64,000 bases of DNA from Strongylocentrotus purpuratus. Lineage: Eukaryota; Echinodermata; Echinoidea; Camarodonta; Strongylocentrotidae. Numbering within the stretch: position 1 is the stretch's first letter; the number at the start of each line of letters is the position of its first letter. The stretch lies in contig NW_022145615.1 in NCBI RefSeq assembly GCF_000002235.5, positions 15,796,712 through 15,860,711 of the forward strand. Direction: 5' to 3'. The position numbers and the translations under genes are program-made. Under the pieces are notes generated by a model. It saw nothing but the letters and a program-made list of their open reading frames with translations. It had not been told where the DNA came from and did not search any database. Shown here piece after piece: positions 15,001-25,830 of the stretch.

Positions 15001-16999
15001 GATACCTCTTAGAAGTCCATGGTATCCTTTTTAAGAAAGATATTTGCAAATGTAAAACATGCTTCAAATGGCTCCTTTTATAGCGCAAAATGACAGTATA
15101 TACGCGATTTAATCGTTTTCTTTTGATTGCGCAAGAAATAATGATGAGAGAGATAAACCGATGTCAAGAACAGATAGAGAAGCTCAAGCGCAACATAATG
15201 ATACCTCTTAGAAGTCCATGGTATCCTTTTTAAGAAAGATATTTGCAAATGTAAAACATGCTTCAAATGGCTCCTTTTATAGCGCAAAATGACAGTATAT
15301 ACGCGATTTAATCGTTTTCTTTTGATTGCGCAAGAAATAATGATGAGAGAGATAAACCGATGTCAAGAACAGATAGAGAAGCTCAAGCGCAACATAATGA
15401 TACCTCTTAGAAGTCCATGGTATCCTTTTTAAGAAAGATATTTGCAAATGTAAAACATGCTTCAAATGGCTCCTTTTATAGCGCAAAATGACAGTATATA
15501 CGCGATTTAATCGTTTTCTTTTGATTGCGCAAGAAATAATGATGAGAGAGATAAACCGATGTCAAGAACAGATAGAGAAGCTCAAGCGCAACATAATGAT
15601 ACCTCTTAGAAGTCCATGGTATCCTTTTTAAGAAAGATATTTGCAAATGTAAAACATGCTTCAAATGGCTCCTTTTATAGCGCAAAATGACAGTATATAC
15701 GCGATTTAATCGTTTTCTTTTGATTGCGCAAGAAATAATGATGAGAGAGATAAACCGATGTCAAGAACAGATAGAGAAGCTCAAGCGCAACATAATGATA
15801 CCTCTTAGAAGTCCATGGTATCCTTTTTAAGAAAGATATTTGCAAATGTAAAACATGCTTCAAATGGCTCCTTTTATAGCGCAAAATGACAGTATATACG
15901 CGATTTAATCGTTTTCTTTTGATTGCGCAAGAAATAATGATGAGAGAGATAAACCGATGTCAAGAACAGATAGAGAAGCTCAAGCGCAACATAATGATAC
16001 CTCTTAGAAGTCCATGGTATCCTTTTTAAGAAAGATATTTGCAAATGTAAAACATGCTTCAAATGGCTCCTTTTATAGCGCAAAATGACAGTATATACGC
16101 GATTTAATCGTTTTCTTTTGATTGCGCAAGAAATAATGATGAGAGAGATAAACCGATGTCAAGAACAGATAGAGAAGCTCAAGCGCAACATAATGATACC
16201 TCTTAGAAGTCCATGGTATCTTTTTAAGAAAGATATTTGCAAATGTAAAACATGCTTCAAATGGCTCCTTTTATAGCGCAAAATGACAGTATATACGCGA
16301 TTTAATCGTTTTCTTTTGATTGCGCAAGAAATAATGATGAGAGAGATAAACCGATGTCAAGAACAGATAGAGAAGCTCAAGCGCAACATAATGATACCTC
16401 TTAGAAGTCCATGGTATCCTTTTTAAGAAAGATATTTGCAAATGTAAAACATGCTTCAAATGGCTCCTTTTATAGCGCAAAATGACAGTATATACGCGAT
16501 TTAATCGTTTTCTTTTGATTGCGCAAGAAATAATGATGAGAGAGATAAACCGATGTCAAGAACAGATAGAGAAGCTCAAGCGCAACATAATGATACCTCT
16601 TAGAAGTCCATGGTATCCTTTTTAAGAAAGATATTTGCAAATGTAAAACATGCTTCAAATGGCTCCTTTTATAGCGCAAAATGACAGTATATACGCGATT
16701 TAATCGTTTTCTTTTGATTGCGCAAGAAATAATGATGAGAGAGATAAACCGATGTCAAGAACAGATAGAGAAGCTCAAGCGCAACATAATGATACCTCTT
16801 AGAAGTCCATGGTATCCTTTTTAAGAAAGATATTTGCAAATGTAAAACATGCTTCAAATGGCTCCTTTTATAGCGCAAAATGACAGTATATACGCGATTT
16901 AATCGTTTTCTTTTGATTGCGCAAGAAATAATGATGAGAGAGATAAACCGATGTCAAGAACAGATAGAGAAGCTCAAGCGCAACATAATGATACCTCTT
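1..16999. repeat. 199-bp satellite array A (about 85 monomers)
   Basis: A head-to-tail tandem array with a 199-bp period fills this stretch. By eye the monomers are almost all identical. The visible exceptions are a handful of length variants: one of 224 bp (2722-2945) and several of 197-198 bp (near 4735, 12696-13090, 13688-13884, 14482-14679 and 16073-16270). Every short variant differs in the same small segment, around GGTATCCTTTTTAAG. Because 199 is not divisible by 3, the array generates a staggered series of identical short reading frames with no sign of coding selection; I treat them as by-products. The array begins before the window and ends abruptly at the LINE junction at 16999/17000. 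Centromeric, pericentromeric or interstitial location cannot be told from sequence alone. Confidence 0.97.
2722..2945. repeat. Variant satellite monomer with internal 28-bp duplication
   Basis: This monomer is 224 bp instead of 199. A 28-bp block (TAAACCGATG through ATAGAGAA) is repeated directly, and 3 bases (TAT) are missing from the GGTATCC site, giving a net gain of 25. I see no other monomer carrying this duplication, so it is a private change that has not spread through the array. Confidence 0.95.
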
Positions 17000-17875
17000 G
17001 CACATGTCCTTTGCTTGCTTTCCAAAAAGAGCTCCTGATTGCTTGTTATTATAGGTATTTGTACAATTTTATGTTACCAATCGTTTTCTTTTGATTGCGC
17101 TGGAAATACTAGAGAGAGATAAAGTTCAAGAAGATGTTGTTTTTATGTCATATTCTGATGTATCAGTTTTTGGATTGGTGTATCTCCAGTAGTTTGGTAG
17201 CCATGTATTCCTGTGTATTTCTATGTAAGACCATTAGCTATTGTAATAGCCTGCTTTATTGAACTTGAATGTAGGGATTACAGATCAAAACACAATGAGG
17301 TCTATTCATCTTAGTGTCTTTGTTGCACATGTTTAGGTGCCTCAGTGATTTACTTTGTGCAATGTAGTGAAGAATCTTTTGTACAGCCCATTCAATATGG
17401 TCCTCTCACCAGAAAGCACTTTCTCACTAGAAAGCACTTTCTAAAGAGAAGAATTTCCTACCATCCAAACTGTAAGCTTCCTTCCAACTAGAACTCCTGC
17501 ATGCTGGAGATGTTCATCCCAATCCAGGGCCGGATAGGGAAGACGGTGATACACTCTCGTCATCAGTGAGACATCATACTGATCATCATTTTCAACATGC
17601 GACTAAGTATCCCCCAGCCGAACTCTTGCAATGGAGACATCCAAGGTTTCAGCTTCCCCAGGACGTCAATGATATCATTCAGTCACTTGGAATTCATCGA
17701 AGGAGAACGCGCAGAGGATCTCGGGGTGGCCAAAGAAAAGAAACAGTATCAGACGGAAGAGCCATGGTAATCCATCTTCGAACTTTCAACTTTGCTCTGT
17801 AAATGTACGGTCTGTCTGTAACAAGACTGCTCTGATACATGATTCATATGCGATAGCAACGCGGACCTGATTGCC

Positions 17876-18727
17876 ATGACAGAAACCTGGCTGACGGACA
17901 ATGATGCAACGGTTCTGCATGAACTCATCCCTACTGGATATCGTTTTGTTCACCAACCACGGATGGGCCGTCGTGGTGGTGGAACCGGTCTCGCTTATAA
18001 AGAGACAATCAACGTCCATCAAGTTGCTGCGGGTGAAAAGGACTCCTTTGAGTTTGCAGAATATTCTATCTCATGTAAATCATTTCGCTTGCAACTAATT
18101 AATATCTATAGACCGCCCTATTCTGAATCACATCCAGTGACGGTTACATCTTTTGTATCAGAATTTAATGACTACATTCAATGTCATTTGTTGTCAAACA
18201 CTCCTTTATTAATCATAGGAGATTTCAATATTCATGTGGATACTGCCAATGCAGATGCTAGACTCTTTGTAGATCTTCTCGAATCGCTCTGTTGTAAACA
18301 ATTGGTTAATTTCTCTACACATGTACACGGTCACACCCTTGACCTCATGATATGTCGTCAGTCTGATGATATCGTATTTGGGTCACCATGGCCAAATAGT
18401 TCTATATTATCTGATCACATTCCAGTCATGTGTTTTCTAAACTCTTCTAAACCTCCATTGCCTTCTAAAATGATATCATTTCGAAAGCTGTCTGCTATTG
18501 ATGTGAATAGATTGAAGTTAGACATCGCTGAAAGCGAGCTCTGTATGCACACACCTAGTACCCTCACTGAACTAGCTTTGTTGTATGATACTACGCTTAG
18601 TGATATCTTAGAGAAACATGCCCCTGTTGTTACTAAACAGATAGTGTTACGTCCCCAAGTACCGTGGTATACTGACTGTGTCAGGACAGAAAAAGGAAAA
18701 AGAGAAAGGCTGAAAAGCGCTGGTTGA
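17876..18727 (+). pseudogene. LINE endonuclease domain (APE-like), copy 1
   Basis: This 283-residue open stretch is an apurinic/apyrimidinic-type endonuclease domain, which in LINEs nicks target DNA to prime reverse transcription. The family's catalytic signatures are all visible in order: TETWL (residues 2-6), NIYRPP (76-81), GDFNIH (115-120), HTLDLM (153-158) and SDH (179-181). The frame is cut upstream by a single missing T near 17846, relative to copy 2, so the ATG at 17876 is an internal methionine and not the real start. It ends in a frameshift near 18720, before the RT domain. The domain looks nearly intact, but the element as a whole is not a functional ORF as written. Confidence in the family is high. 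Confidence 0.9.
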
Positions 18728-18779
18728 AAACCAGGGCCGATAGTGATGGGACAACTATAAGTCTGTTCGAAATGCAACA

Positions 18780-20640
18780 TTGAAAATTTTGAACAAAGCT
18801 CGTGGAAAATATCACAGAGATCTGATCATGGAAAATAAGGATAATCAAAACAAGTTATTCAATGTTGTCAAGTCTCTATTGAACATGTCTAATAAACAAC
18901 CCCTGATACCTTGTAGTACTGATAAACATAAGTTTGTGAATGACCTAGGTGATTATTTTCGTGACAAAGTCGTTAAAATCCACAAGAATATGAAACTAGA
19001 TTAGATGCAATGAATGAACCAGGACCTATTCTCCATTAGCAACTTACCATGATGTCGATGTTTTGAGCAATTTCAAACCTCTTTCTGAGCACCAAGTTTA
19101 AAAACTTATACTTAACCTCAGTAAGAAGTCATGCTCTTTAGATCCTATGCCCACGAAACTTCTTCTACAATGTATCGACATATTAATTCCTGTGTTCACA
19201 TCATTGATTAATCTTTCTCTCTCGACTGGTCATTTTCCATGCAATGGAAAAAATGCCCTCATCACACCTTTATTGAAAAAACCTGGTCTTGACGCAGATT
19301 TTAAGAAAACTTAAGACCTATCAGCAATCGAAATATATATCGAAGTTGGTTGAGGGTGCTGACTACCCAGCAAATTATGGATCACCTCAATAACAACTCA
19401 CTTTTGCCATGTACTCAGTCTGCATATAGACAATTCCATAGTTACTGAAACCGCACTGCTAAGAATAAAGATGATTTATTGATGGCTATGGATTCCCAGA
19501 AAGTCTCTCTTTTAATGTTATTAGATCTAAGTAGTGCATTCGACACCATAGATCATTCTTGCTTATAGAAACTTTAAAGACCTGTTTGGTATAGATGGTA
19601 CGTGTTCTTGAATGGATAGAGTCGTATTTGGCGAAAGATATCAAAAGGTCAAAATAGACGATGAGATCTTGATGATTTGCCAGTGCCTTTGGAGTTCCAC
19701 AAGGTTCTCGGCTGGGTCCTTTGTATATTTACTCTGTACACATGCTAATCTCATTTCAAATGATTCGAACAAATTTCCCCGAGATATCATGCCACTGCTA
19801 TGCAGAGACCCACACAGCTGCTACTGTATCATCAGAACTGATGAAACATGCCTAAAGAGCGATGTGTCTCGCTCCTAGAAACAGTGTTGACTATGTACGT
19901 GGATGGATGTTGCACAAATAGGCTCATGCTTAAGGATGGTAAAATGAATGAATGATCATGGCACACAAACAGACATCAAAATCAACTTGAACAGTGTATC
20001 AAGTGGAGACTATGTAATAGAACATCTGTTAGTGCAAGAAATCTTGGAGTACAGTTCGATTCGAATTGAATATGAGAGAGCAACACAAATATCTGTAAAT
20101 CACATACTACAGATTATAATCTCAGACGTATTCGTAAAATTTAGATAAGGACATTACGAAAGACATTGTACTGCATGTATTACCAATAAGCTGGTTACTA
20201 TGTAATGGTCTTACTGATGGGCATCCCTGAATCTCAATAGTGAGATGCAACGGTTCAAAACACATGTGCAAGGCTGATCTGTGGATTGTTCTAAATTCAC
20301 ACGATAACCCCAATTTTGAGAAATCTACATTGGTACCAGTACGCCAGAGAAAACATTCAAAATCTTGCCTGATTGCTATATAAAGCCATATTCTTGGTTC
20401 AAGATCCAACTCGATATCAAAGAACTGTTGAATTTCAAACCTAATCAACACAATCGCAACTTGCGCAGTTCCAGAGATACTTTGTTGCTACAGATCCCAT
20501 CTATCACAAACAAAAATAACGCTAGGTGATCGGGCGCATTCATTGATTGTGCAGCCCCCAAAAATCGGAATAACTTGCCATTGAAGTCAGGAAATACCAT
20601 GCTGTAAACGTCTTTAAGTCAAAACTGGAACACATTCTTT
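18780..20640 (+). pseudogene. LINE reverse transcriptase and C-terminus, copy 1, broken
   Basis: The reading frame is fragmented, but RT landmarks can be followed across frames. 18780-19004 is the linker between the endonuclease and RT. A segment reading LLDLSSAFDTIDH lies at 19518-19556 (RT motif A, with its aspartates). GVPQGSRLGPL lies at 19689-19722 (motif B). The YxDD region at about 19750-19800 is damaged. The thumb and a C-terminal segment including a GDRAF-type block and a KSKLKTHFF-like end lie at about 20160-20640. Multiple stops and indels make it non-coding now. Several breaks are single-base and could be consensus errors. Confidence 0.8.
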
Positions 20641-20763
20641 TTAAGAACGATACGCAAATCTAAACAGCTATCAGGAGCTCTTATAGCGACAGTATAGAAT
20701 CTATAACCTAATGTTGGATAGTTCTTGCGCTTTATAAATGTAATATTATTATATTATATTATT
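20637..20763 (+). other. LINE 3' UTR and ATT-rich tail, with satellite-like segment
   Basis: The 3' end of the LINE finishes in TTGCGCTTTATAAATG followed by an ATT-rich run, as is common for invertebrate L2/CR1-like elements. Positions 20637-20695 line up colinearly with part of the 199-bp satellite: both share CTTTTTAAGAA, then GATA, GCAAAT, TAAA, GCTC, TTATAGCG and ACAGTAT in the same order with small gaps. This is either the source of the satellite or a mosaic; see the findings. Confidence 0.65.
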
Positions 20764-22549
20764 AAGAACAGATAGAGAAGCTCAAGCGCAACATATGATA
20801 CCTCTTAGAAGTCCATGGTATCCTTTTAAGAAAGATATTTGCAAATGTAAAACATGCTTCAAATGGATCCTTTATAGCGCAAAATGACAGTATATACGCG
20901 ATTTAATCGTTTCTCTTTTGATTGCGCAAGAAATAATGATGAGAGAGATAAAACGATGCGAATGTCAAGAACAGATAGAGAAGCTCAAGCGCAACATAAT
21001 GATACCTCTTAGAAGTCCATGGTATCCTTTTTAAGAAAGATATTTGCAAATGTTAAAACATGCTTCAAATGGCTCCTTTTATAGCGCAAAATGACAGTAT
21101 ACGCGATTTAATCTTTTTCTTTGATTGCGCAAGAAATAATGATGAGAGAGATAAACCGATGTCAAGAACAGATAGAGAAGCTCAAGCGCAACATAATGAT
21201 ACCTCTTAGAAGTCCATGGTATCCTTTTTAAGAAAGATATTTGCAAATGTAAAACATGCTTCAAATGGCTCCTTTTATAGCGCAAAATGACAGTATATAC
21301 GCGATTAATCGTTTTCTTTTGATTGCGCAAGAAATAATGATGAGAGAGATAAACCGATGTCAAGAACAGATAGAGAAGCTCAAGCGCAACATGATGATAC
21401 CTCTTAGAAGTCCATGGTATCCTTTTTAAGAAAGATATTTGCAAATGTAAAACATGCTTCAAATGGCTCCTTTTATAGCGCCAAAATGACAGTATATACG
21501 CGATTTAATCGTTTTCTTTTGATTGCGCAAGAAAAATGATGAGAGAGATAAACCGATGTCAAGAACAGATAGAGAAGCTCAAGCGCAACATGATGATACC
21601 TCTTAGAAGTCCATGGTATCCTTTTTAAGAAAGATATTTGCAAATGTAAAACATGCTTCAAATGGCTCCTTTTATAGCGCAAAATGACAGTATATACGCG
21701 ATTTAATCGTTTTCTTTTGATTGCGCAAGAAATAATGATGAGAGAGATAAACCGATGTCAAGAACAGATAGAGAAGCTCAAGCGCAACATAATGATACCT
21801 CTTAGAAGTCCATGGTATCCTTTTTAAGAAAGATATTTGCAAATGTAAAACATGCTTCAAATGGCTCCTTTTATAGCGCAAATGACAGTATATACGCGAT
21901 TTAATCGTTTTCTTTTGATTGCGCAAGAAATAATGATGAGAGAGATAAACCGATGTCAAGAACAGATAGAGAAGCTCAAGCGCAAACATAATGATACCTC
22001 TTAGAAGTCCATGGTATCCTTTTTAAGAAAGATATTTGCAAATGTAAAACATGCTTCAAATGGCTCCTTTATAGCGCAAAATGACAGTATATACGCGTTT
22101 AATCGTTTTCTTTTGATTGCGCAAGAAATAATGATGAGAGAGATAAACCGATGTCAAGAACAGATAGAGAAGCTCAAGCGCAACATAATGATACCTCTTA
22201 GAAGTCCATGGTATCCTTTTTAAGAAAGATATTTGCAAATGTAAAACATGCTTCAAATGGCTCCTTTTATAGCGCAAAATGACAGTATATACGCGATTAA
22301 TCGTTTCTTTTGATTGCGCAAGAAATAATGATGAGAGAGATAAACCGATGTCAAGAACAGATAGAGAAGCTCAAGCGCAACAATAATGATACCTCTTAGA
22401 AGTCCATGGTATCTTTTTAAGAAAGATATTTGCAAATGTAAAACATGCTTCAAATGGCTCCTTTTATAGCGCAAAAGACAGTATAACGCGATTTAATCGT
22501 TTTCTTTTGATTGCGCAAGAAATAATGATGAGAGAGATAAACCGATGTC
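20764..22549. repeat. 199-bp satellite array B (about 9 diverged monomers)
   Basis: The same satellite as array A, in the same orientation, resumes directly after the LINE tail. Here almost every monomer carries its own indels or substitutions, for example lost or gained bases in AGCGCAAAATGAC, AACATAATGATACC and GCGATTTAATCG. This contrasts sharply with the near-identity of array A. It ends at 22549 within ACCGATGTC, where LINE copy 2 starts. Confidence 0.95.
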
Positions 22550-22880
22550 TTACTTTTTTGACCTGGATGAGCGCATAGGCATTTGCACATGTCCTTTGCT
22601 TGCTCTCCAAAAAGAGCTCTGATTGCCTTGTTATTCTTATGTATGTACAATTTTATGTTACCATCTTTTTGTATTAGTAACCTGGAAACTACTAGACAAG
22701 TTGGAGTTCATGAAGTGTTGTTTTTATGTCATATTCTGATGTATCAGTTTTTGGATTTGGTTTGTATCTCCAGTAGTTTGGTAGCCATGTATTCCTGTGT
22801 ATTTCTATGTAAGTACCATTAGCTATTGTACATAGCCTGCTTTATTGAACTTGAATGTAGGGATTACAGATCAAAACACA

Positions 22881-23126
22881 ATGAGGTCTATTCATCTTAG
22901 TGTCTTTGTTGCACTATGTTTAGGTGCCTCAGTGATTTACTTTGTGCAATGTAGTGAAGAATCTTTTGTACAGCCCATTCAATATGGTCCTCTCACCAGA
23001 AAGCACTTTCTCACTAGAAAGCACTTTCTAAAGAGAAAGAATTTCCTACCATCCAAACTGTACAGCTTCCTTCCAACTAGAACTCCTGCATGCTGGAGAT
23101 GTTCATCCCAATCCAGGGCCGGATAG
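22881..23126 (+). pseudogene. N-terminal LINE ORF with signal-peptide-like start
   Basis: An 81-residue frame starts MRSIHLSVFVALC and has a continuous hydrophobic stretch to about residue 22 followed by QCSEES, the shape of a secretory signal peptide. It then turns basic, with a duplicated RKHFL block around residues 37-46, and stops at 23126 just before the region leading into the endonuclease. In copy 1 the same frame is lost through a small deletion near 17325. It has no ORF1-type RNA-binding motif that I recognise. It may be the true N-terminus of the LINE ORF with a frameshift near 23126, or a separate small ORF. The signal-peptide reading is by eye only. Confidence 0.5.
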
Positions 23127-23154
23127 GGAAGACGGTGATACACTCTCGTCATCA

Positions 23155-24466
23155 GTGAGACATCATACTGATCATCATTTTCAACATGCGACTAAGTATC
23201 CCCCAGCCGAAACTCTTGCAATGGAGACATCCAAGGTTTCAGCTTCCCAGGACGTCAATGATATCATTCAGTCACTTGGAAATTCATCGAAGGAGAACGC
23301 GCAGAGGATCTCGGGGTGGCCAAAGAAAGAACAGTATCAGACGAGAAGAGCCCATGGTAATCCATCTTCGAACTTTCAACTTTGCTCTGTAAATGTACGG
23401 TCTGTCTGTAACAAGACTGCTCTGATACATGATTTCATATGCGATAGCAACGCGGACTGATTGCCATGACAGAAAAACCTGGCTGACGGACAATGATGCA
23501 ACGGTTCTGCATGAACTCATCCCTACTGGATATCGTTTTGTTCACCAACCACGGATGGGCCGTCGTGGGGTGGAACCGGTCTCGCTTATAAAGAGACAAT
23601 CAACGTCCATCAAGTTGCTGCGGGTGAAAAGGACTCCTTTGAGTTTGCAGAATATCTATCTCATGTAAATCATTTCGCTTGCAACTAATTAATATCTATA
23701 GAACGCCCTATTCTGAATCACATCCAGTGACGGTTACATCTTTTGTATCAGAATTAATGACTACATTCAATGTCATTTGTTGTCAAACACTCCTTTATTA
23801 ATCATAGGAGATTTCAATATTCATGTGGATACTGCAATGCAGATGCTGAGATCTTTGTAGATTCTCGAATCGCTCTGTTGTAAACAATGGTTAATTTCTC
23901 TACACATGTACACGGTCACACCCTTGACCTCATGATATGTCGTCAGTCTGATGATATCGTTTTGGGTCACCATGGCCACATAGTTCTATATTATCTGATC
24001 ACATTCCAGTCATGTGTTTTCTAAACTCTTCTAAACCTCCATTGCCTTCTAAACTGATATCATTTCGAAAAGCTGTCTGCTATTGATGTGAATAGATTGA
24101 AGTTAGACATCGCTGAAAGCGAGCTCTGTATGCACACAACCTAGTACCCTCACACGAACTAGCTTTGTTGTATGATACTACGCTTAGTGATATCTTAGAG
24201 AAACATGCCCTGTTGTTACTAAACAGATAGTGTTACGTCCCCAAGTACCGTGGTATACTGACTGTGTCAGGACAGAAAAAAGGAAAAAAAAAAAAAGAGC
24301 GAAAGGCTCGAAAAGCGCTGGTTGAAAACCAGGGCCGATAGGATTGGGACACATATAAGTCTGTTCGAAATGCAACATTGAAACTTTTGAACAAAGCTCG
24401 TGGAAAATATCACAGAGATCTGATCATGGAAAATAAGGATAATCAAAACAAGTTATTCAATGTTGT
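23155..24466 (+). pseudogene. LINE endonuclease region, copy 2, frameshifted
   Basis: This is the same coding region as 17566-18865 in copy 1, broken into several frames by single-base changes. One C is missing in the GCGGACTG segment near 23456. Further frameshifts fall near 23575, 23655, 23753 and 23836, and there is an expanded A-run near 24283-24297. The GDFNI motif is still readable near 23805-23820, and the SDH segment near 23995. It leads into the linker (24378-24466) and then the gap. Confidence 0.8.
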
Positions 24467-24966
24467 NNNNNNNNNNNNNNNNNNNNNNNNNNNNNNNNNN
24501 NNNNNNNNNNNNNNNNNNNNNNNNNNNNNNNNNNNNNNNNNNNNNNNNNNNNNNNNNNNNNNNNNNNNNNNNNNNNNNNNNNNNNNNNNNNNNNNNNNNN
24601 NNNNNNNNNNNNNNNNNNNNNNNNNNNNNNNNNNNNNNNNNNNNNNNNNNNNNNNNNNNNNNNNNNNNNNNNNNNNNNNNNNNNNNNNNNNNNNNNNNNN
24701 NNNNNNNNNNNNNNNNNNNNNNNNNNNNNNNNNNNNNNNNNNNNNNNNNNNNNNNNNNNNNNNNNNNNNNNNNNNNNNNNNNNNNNNNNNNNNNNNNNNN
24801 NNNNNNNNNNNNNNNNNNNNNNNNNNNNNNNNNNNNNNNNNNNNNNNNNNNNNNNNNNNNNNNNNNNNNNNNNNNNNNNNNNNNNNNNNNNNNNNNNNNN
24901 NNNNNNNNNNNNNNNNNNNNNNNNNNNNNNNNNNNNNNNNNNNNNNNNNNNNNNNNNNNNNNNNNN
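24467..24966. other. Scaffold gap, 500 N
   Basis: Exactly 500 N, so the length is a placeholder and the true distance is unknown. The left side is LINE copy 2 on the plus strand. The right side is a different LINE on the minus strand. Confidence 0.99.
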
Positions 24967-25830
24967 GTCTGGATGCACGTTTGATGACCTGTTCCACTTG
25001 TAGATCCCACTTTAGGTTTGTCTGAATGATAACACCAAGCAGGCGAAGCGACGTTACAGACTCCAAAACTTGATTTCCAATAGTAATCACCGGTGAAGGT
25101 GGACCATTACGCAGGAAACTTACATGCATCACCTTACATTTTTCAGGTTTTGGTTTCATTGAATTCAACTCACTCCATGCAGATAGCGCATCCACATGAG
25201 ACTGTAGATGACTTGGCTCTGCTTTATGGATAACTTCAGCAATAGTTACGTCATCAACATACTTCCATCTCTTCGAGGTAGTCTCGGCGGCATCGTTGAT
25301 CATAATTAGGAAGATTACCGGACGCGAGTTTGGTTCCCTGTGGAAACCCCACATGATAGCTCTTGCTCAGATGATGATGATGTACCGCAATATCGAGTTG
25401 TCTGCGTACGTTGCGTGAGAAAACTAGCTATCACTGTGATGATGGCCGGGTTGACATCCAGTTGAATCAGCTTCTGTAGAGCCTTCGTATGGTCGATGAG
25501 GTCAAAGGCCTTCATGAAGTCGATTGTACAAATCGTTGCATGATGACTTGGCTTATCCAGGCCCCCGCTGTAGATCATCAAGCAGGCTGACTAGGTAATG
25601 CGACACAGAGCTGCCTTTCATATTACCAAATTGCTTTGGATCGATTTGGTGTTTGATATCAGCCATCACCCATTCTGCCAGGAAGCCTTCAAAAACACGT
25701 GCTATGATCGGTGTGATTGAAATTGGTCTAAGCTGATTGTATTCAGTGACTGGTGATGTTTTCGGAACAGGACACACTGATGCAGTTTTCCAAGAGCTTG
25801 GAAAGTGTCCATTGTTAAGACAATTATTGA
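24967..25830 (-). pseudogene. LINE reverse transcriptase fragment, minus strand
   Basis: Reading the minus strand from about 25830 down, RT segments appear across frames. NGHFPSSWKTAS, then the ORF at 25777-25553, which includes NQLRPISITPII and ends in a block with PKQFGNMKGSS. Next FMKAFDLIDHT (motif A) and GVPQGTKL-like remains (motif B, frameshifted). Then KYVDDVTIAEV (the YxDD catalytic motif, YVDD) near 25250, and the thumb with LGVIIQTNLKW up to the gap edge. Two frameshifts separate the pieces. The style suits the jockey/CR1 group of LINEs but I cannot fix a clade. The 3' end lies in or beyond the gap. Confidence 0.85.

Larger units (their letters stand above)
17000..20763 (+). mobile_element. 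APE-type LINE, copy 1 (CR1/L2-like), decayed
   Basis: A plus-strand non-LTR retrotransposon lies between two blocks of the 199-bp satellite. In order it shows a 5' region, an APE endonuclease domain, reverse transcriptase motifs, a C-terminal region and an ATT-rich 3' tail that runs straight into satellite at 20764. The right junction (tail, then AAGAACAG) falls at exactly the satellite position where LINE copy 2 begins (GATGTC, then TTACTT at 22549/22550), so one insertion appears to have been duplicated together with its surroundings. The left end of this copy is about 40 bp shorter than copy 2 and joins satellite at a different phase. Clade assignment to CR1/L2-like rests on motif order and the ATT tail and is tentative. 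Frames are broken in many places. Confidence 0.85.
22550..24466 (+). mobile_element. APE-type LINE, copy 2, truncated by assembly gap
   Basis: This is a second copy of the LINE at 17000, preserved from a slightly more complete 5' end (TTACTTTTTTGACC) through the 5' region, N-terminal ORF and endonuclease domain to the linker before RT, where the scaffold gap cuts it. The cut corresponds to about 18866 in copy 1. The two copies are highly similar and differ mostly by single-base insertions and deletions. Several frame breaks in one copy are intact in the other. Confidence 0.88.

Noticed and set aside
135..16878. Repeated 69-residue minus-strand frames and occasional 63-66-residue plus-strand frames in the satellite
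   Set aside because: They are forced by the 199-bp period and near-identity of the monomers. Frame changes follow monomer length only, and no start-site context or family resemblance is visible.
21079..22277. Longer frames of 73-127 residues in satellite array B
   Set aside because: They are fusions of adjacent monomers made by single-base deletions that bring the unit to a multiple of 3.
24378..25354. Frames running through the first N gap
   Set aside because: Undetermined bases create artificial open frames; only the sequenced ends were used.
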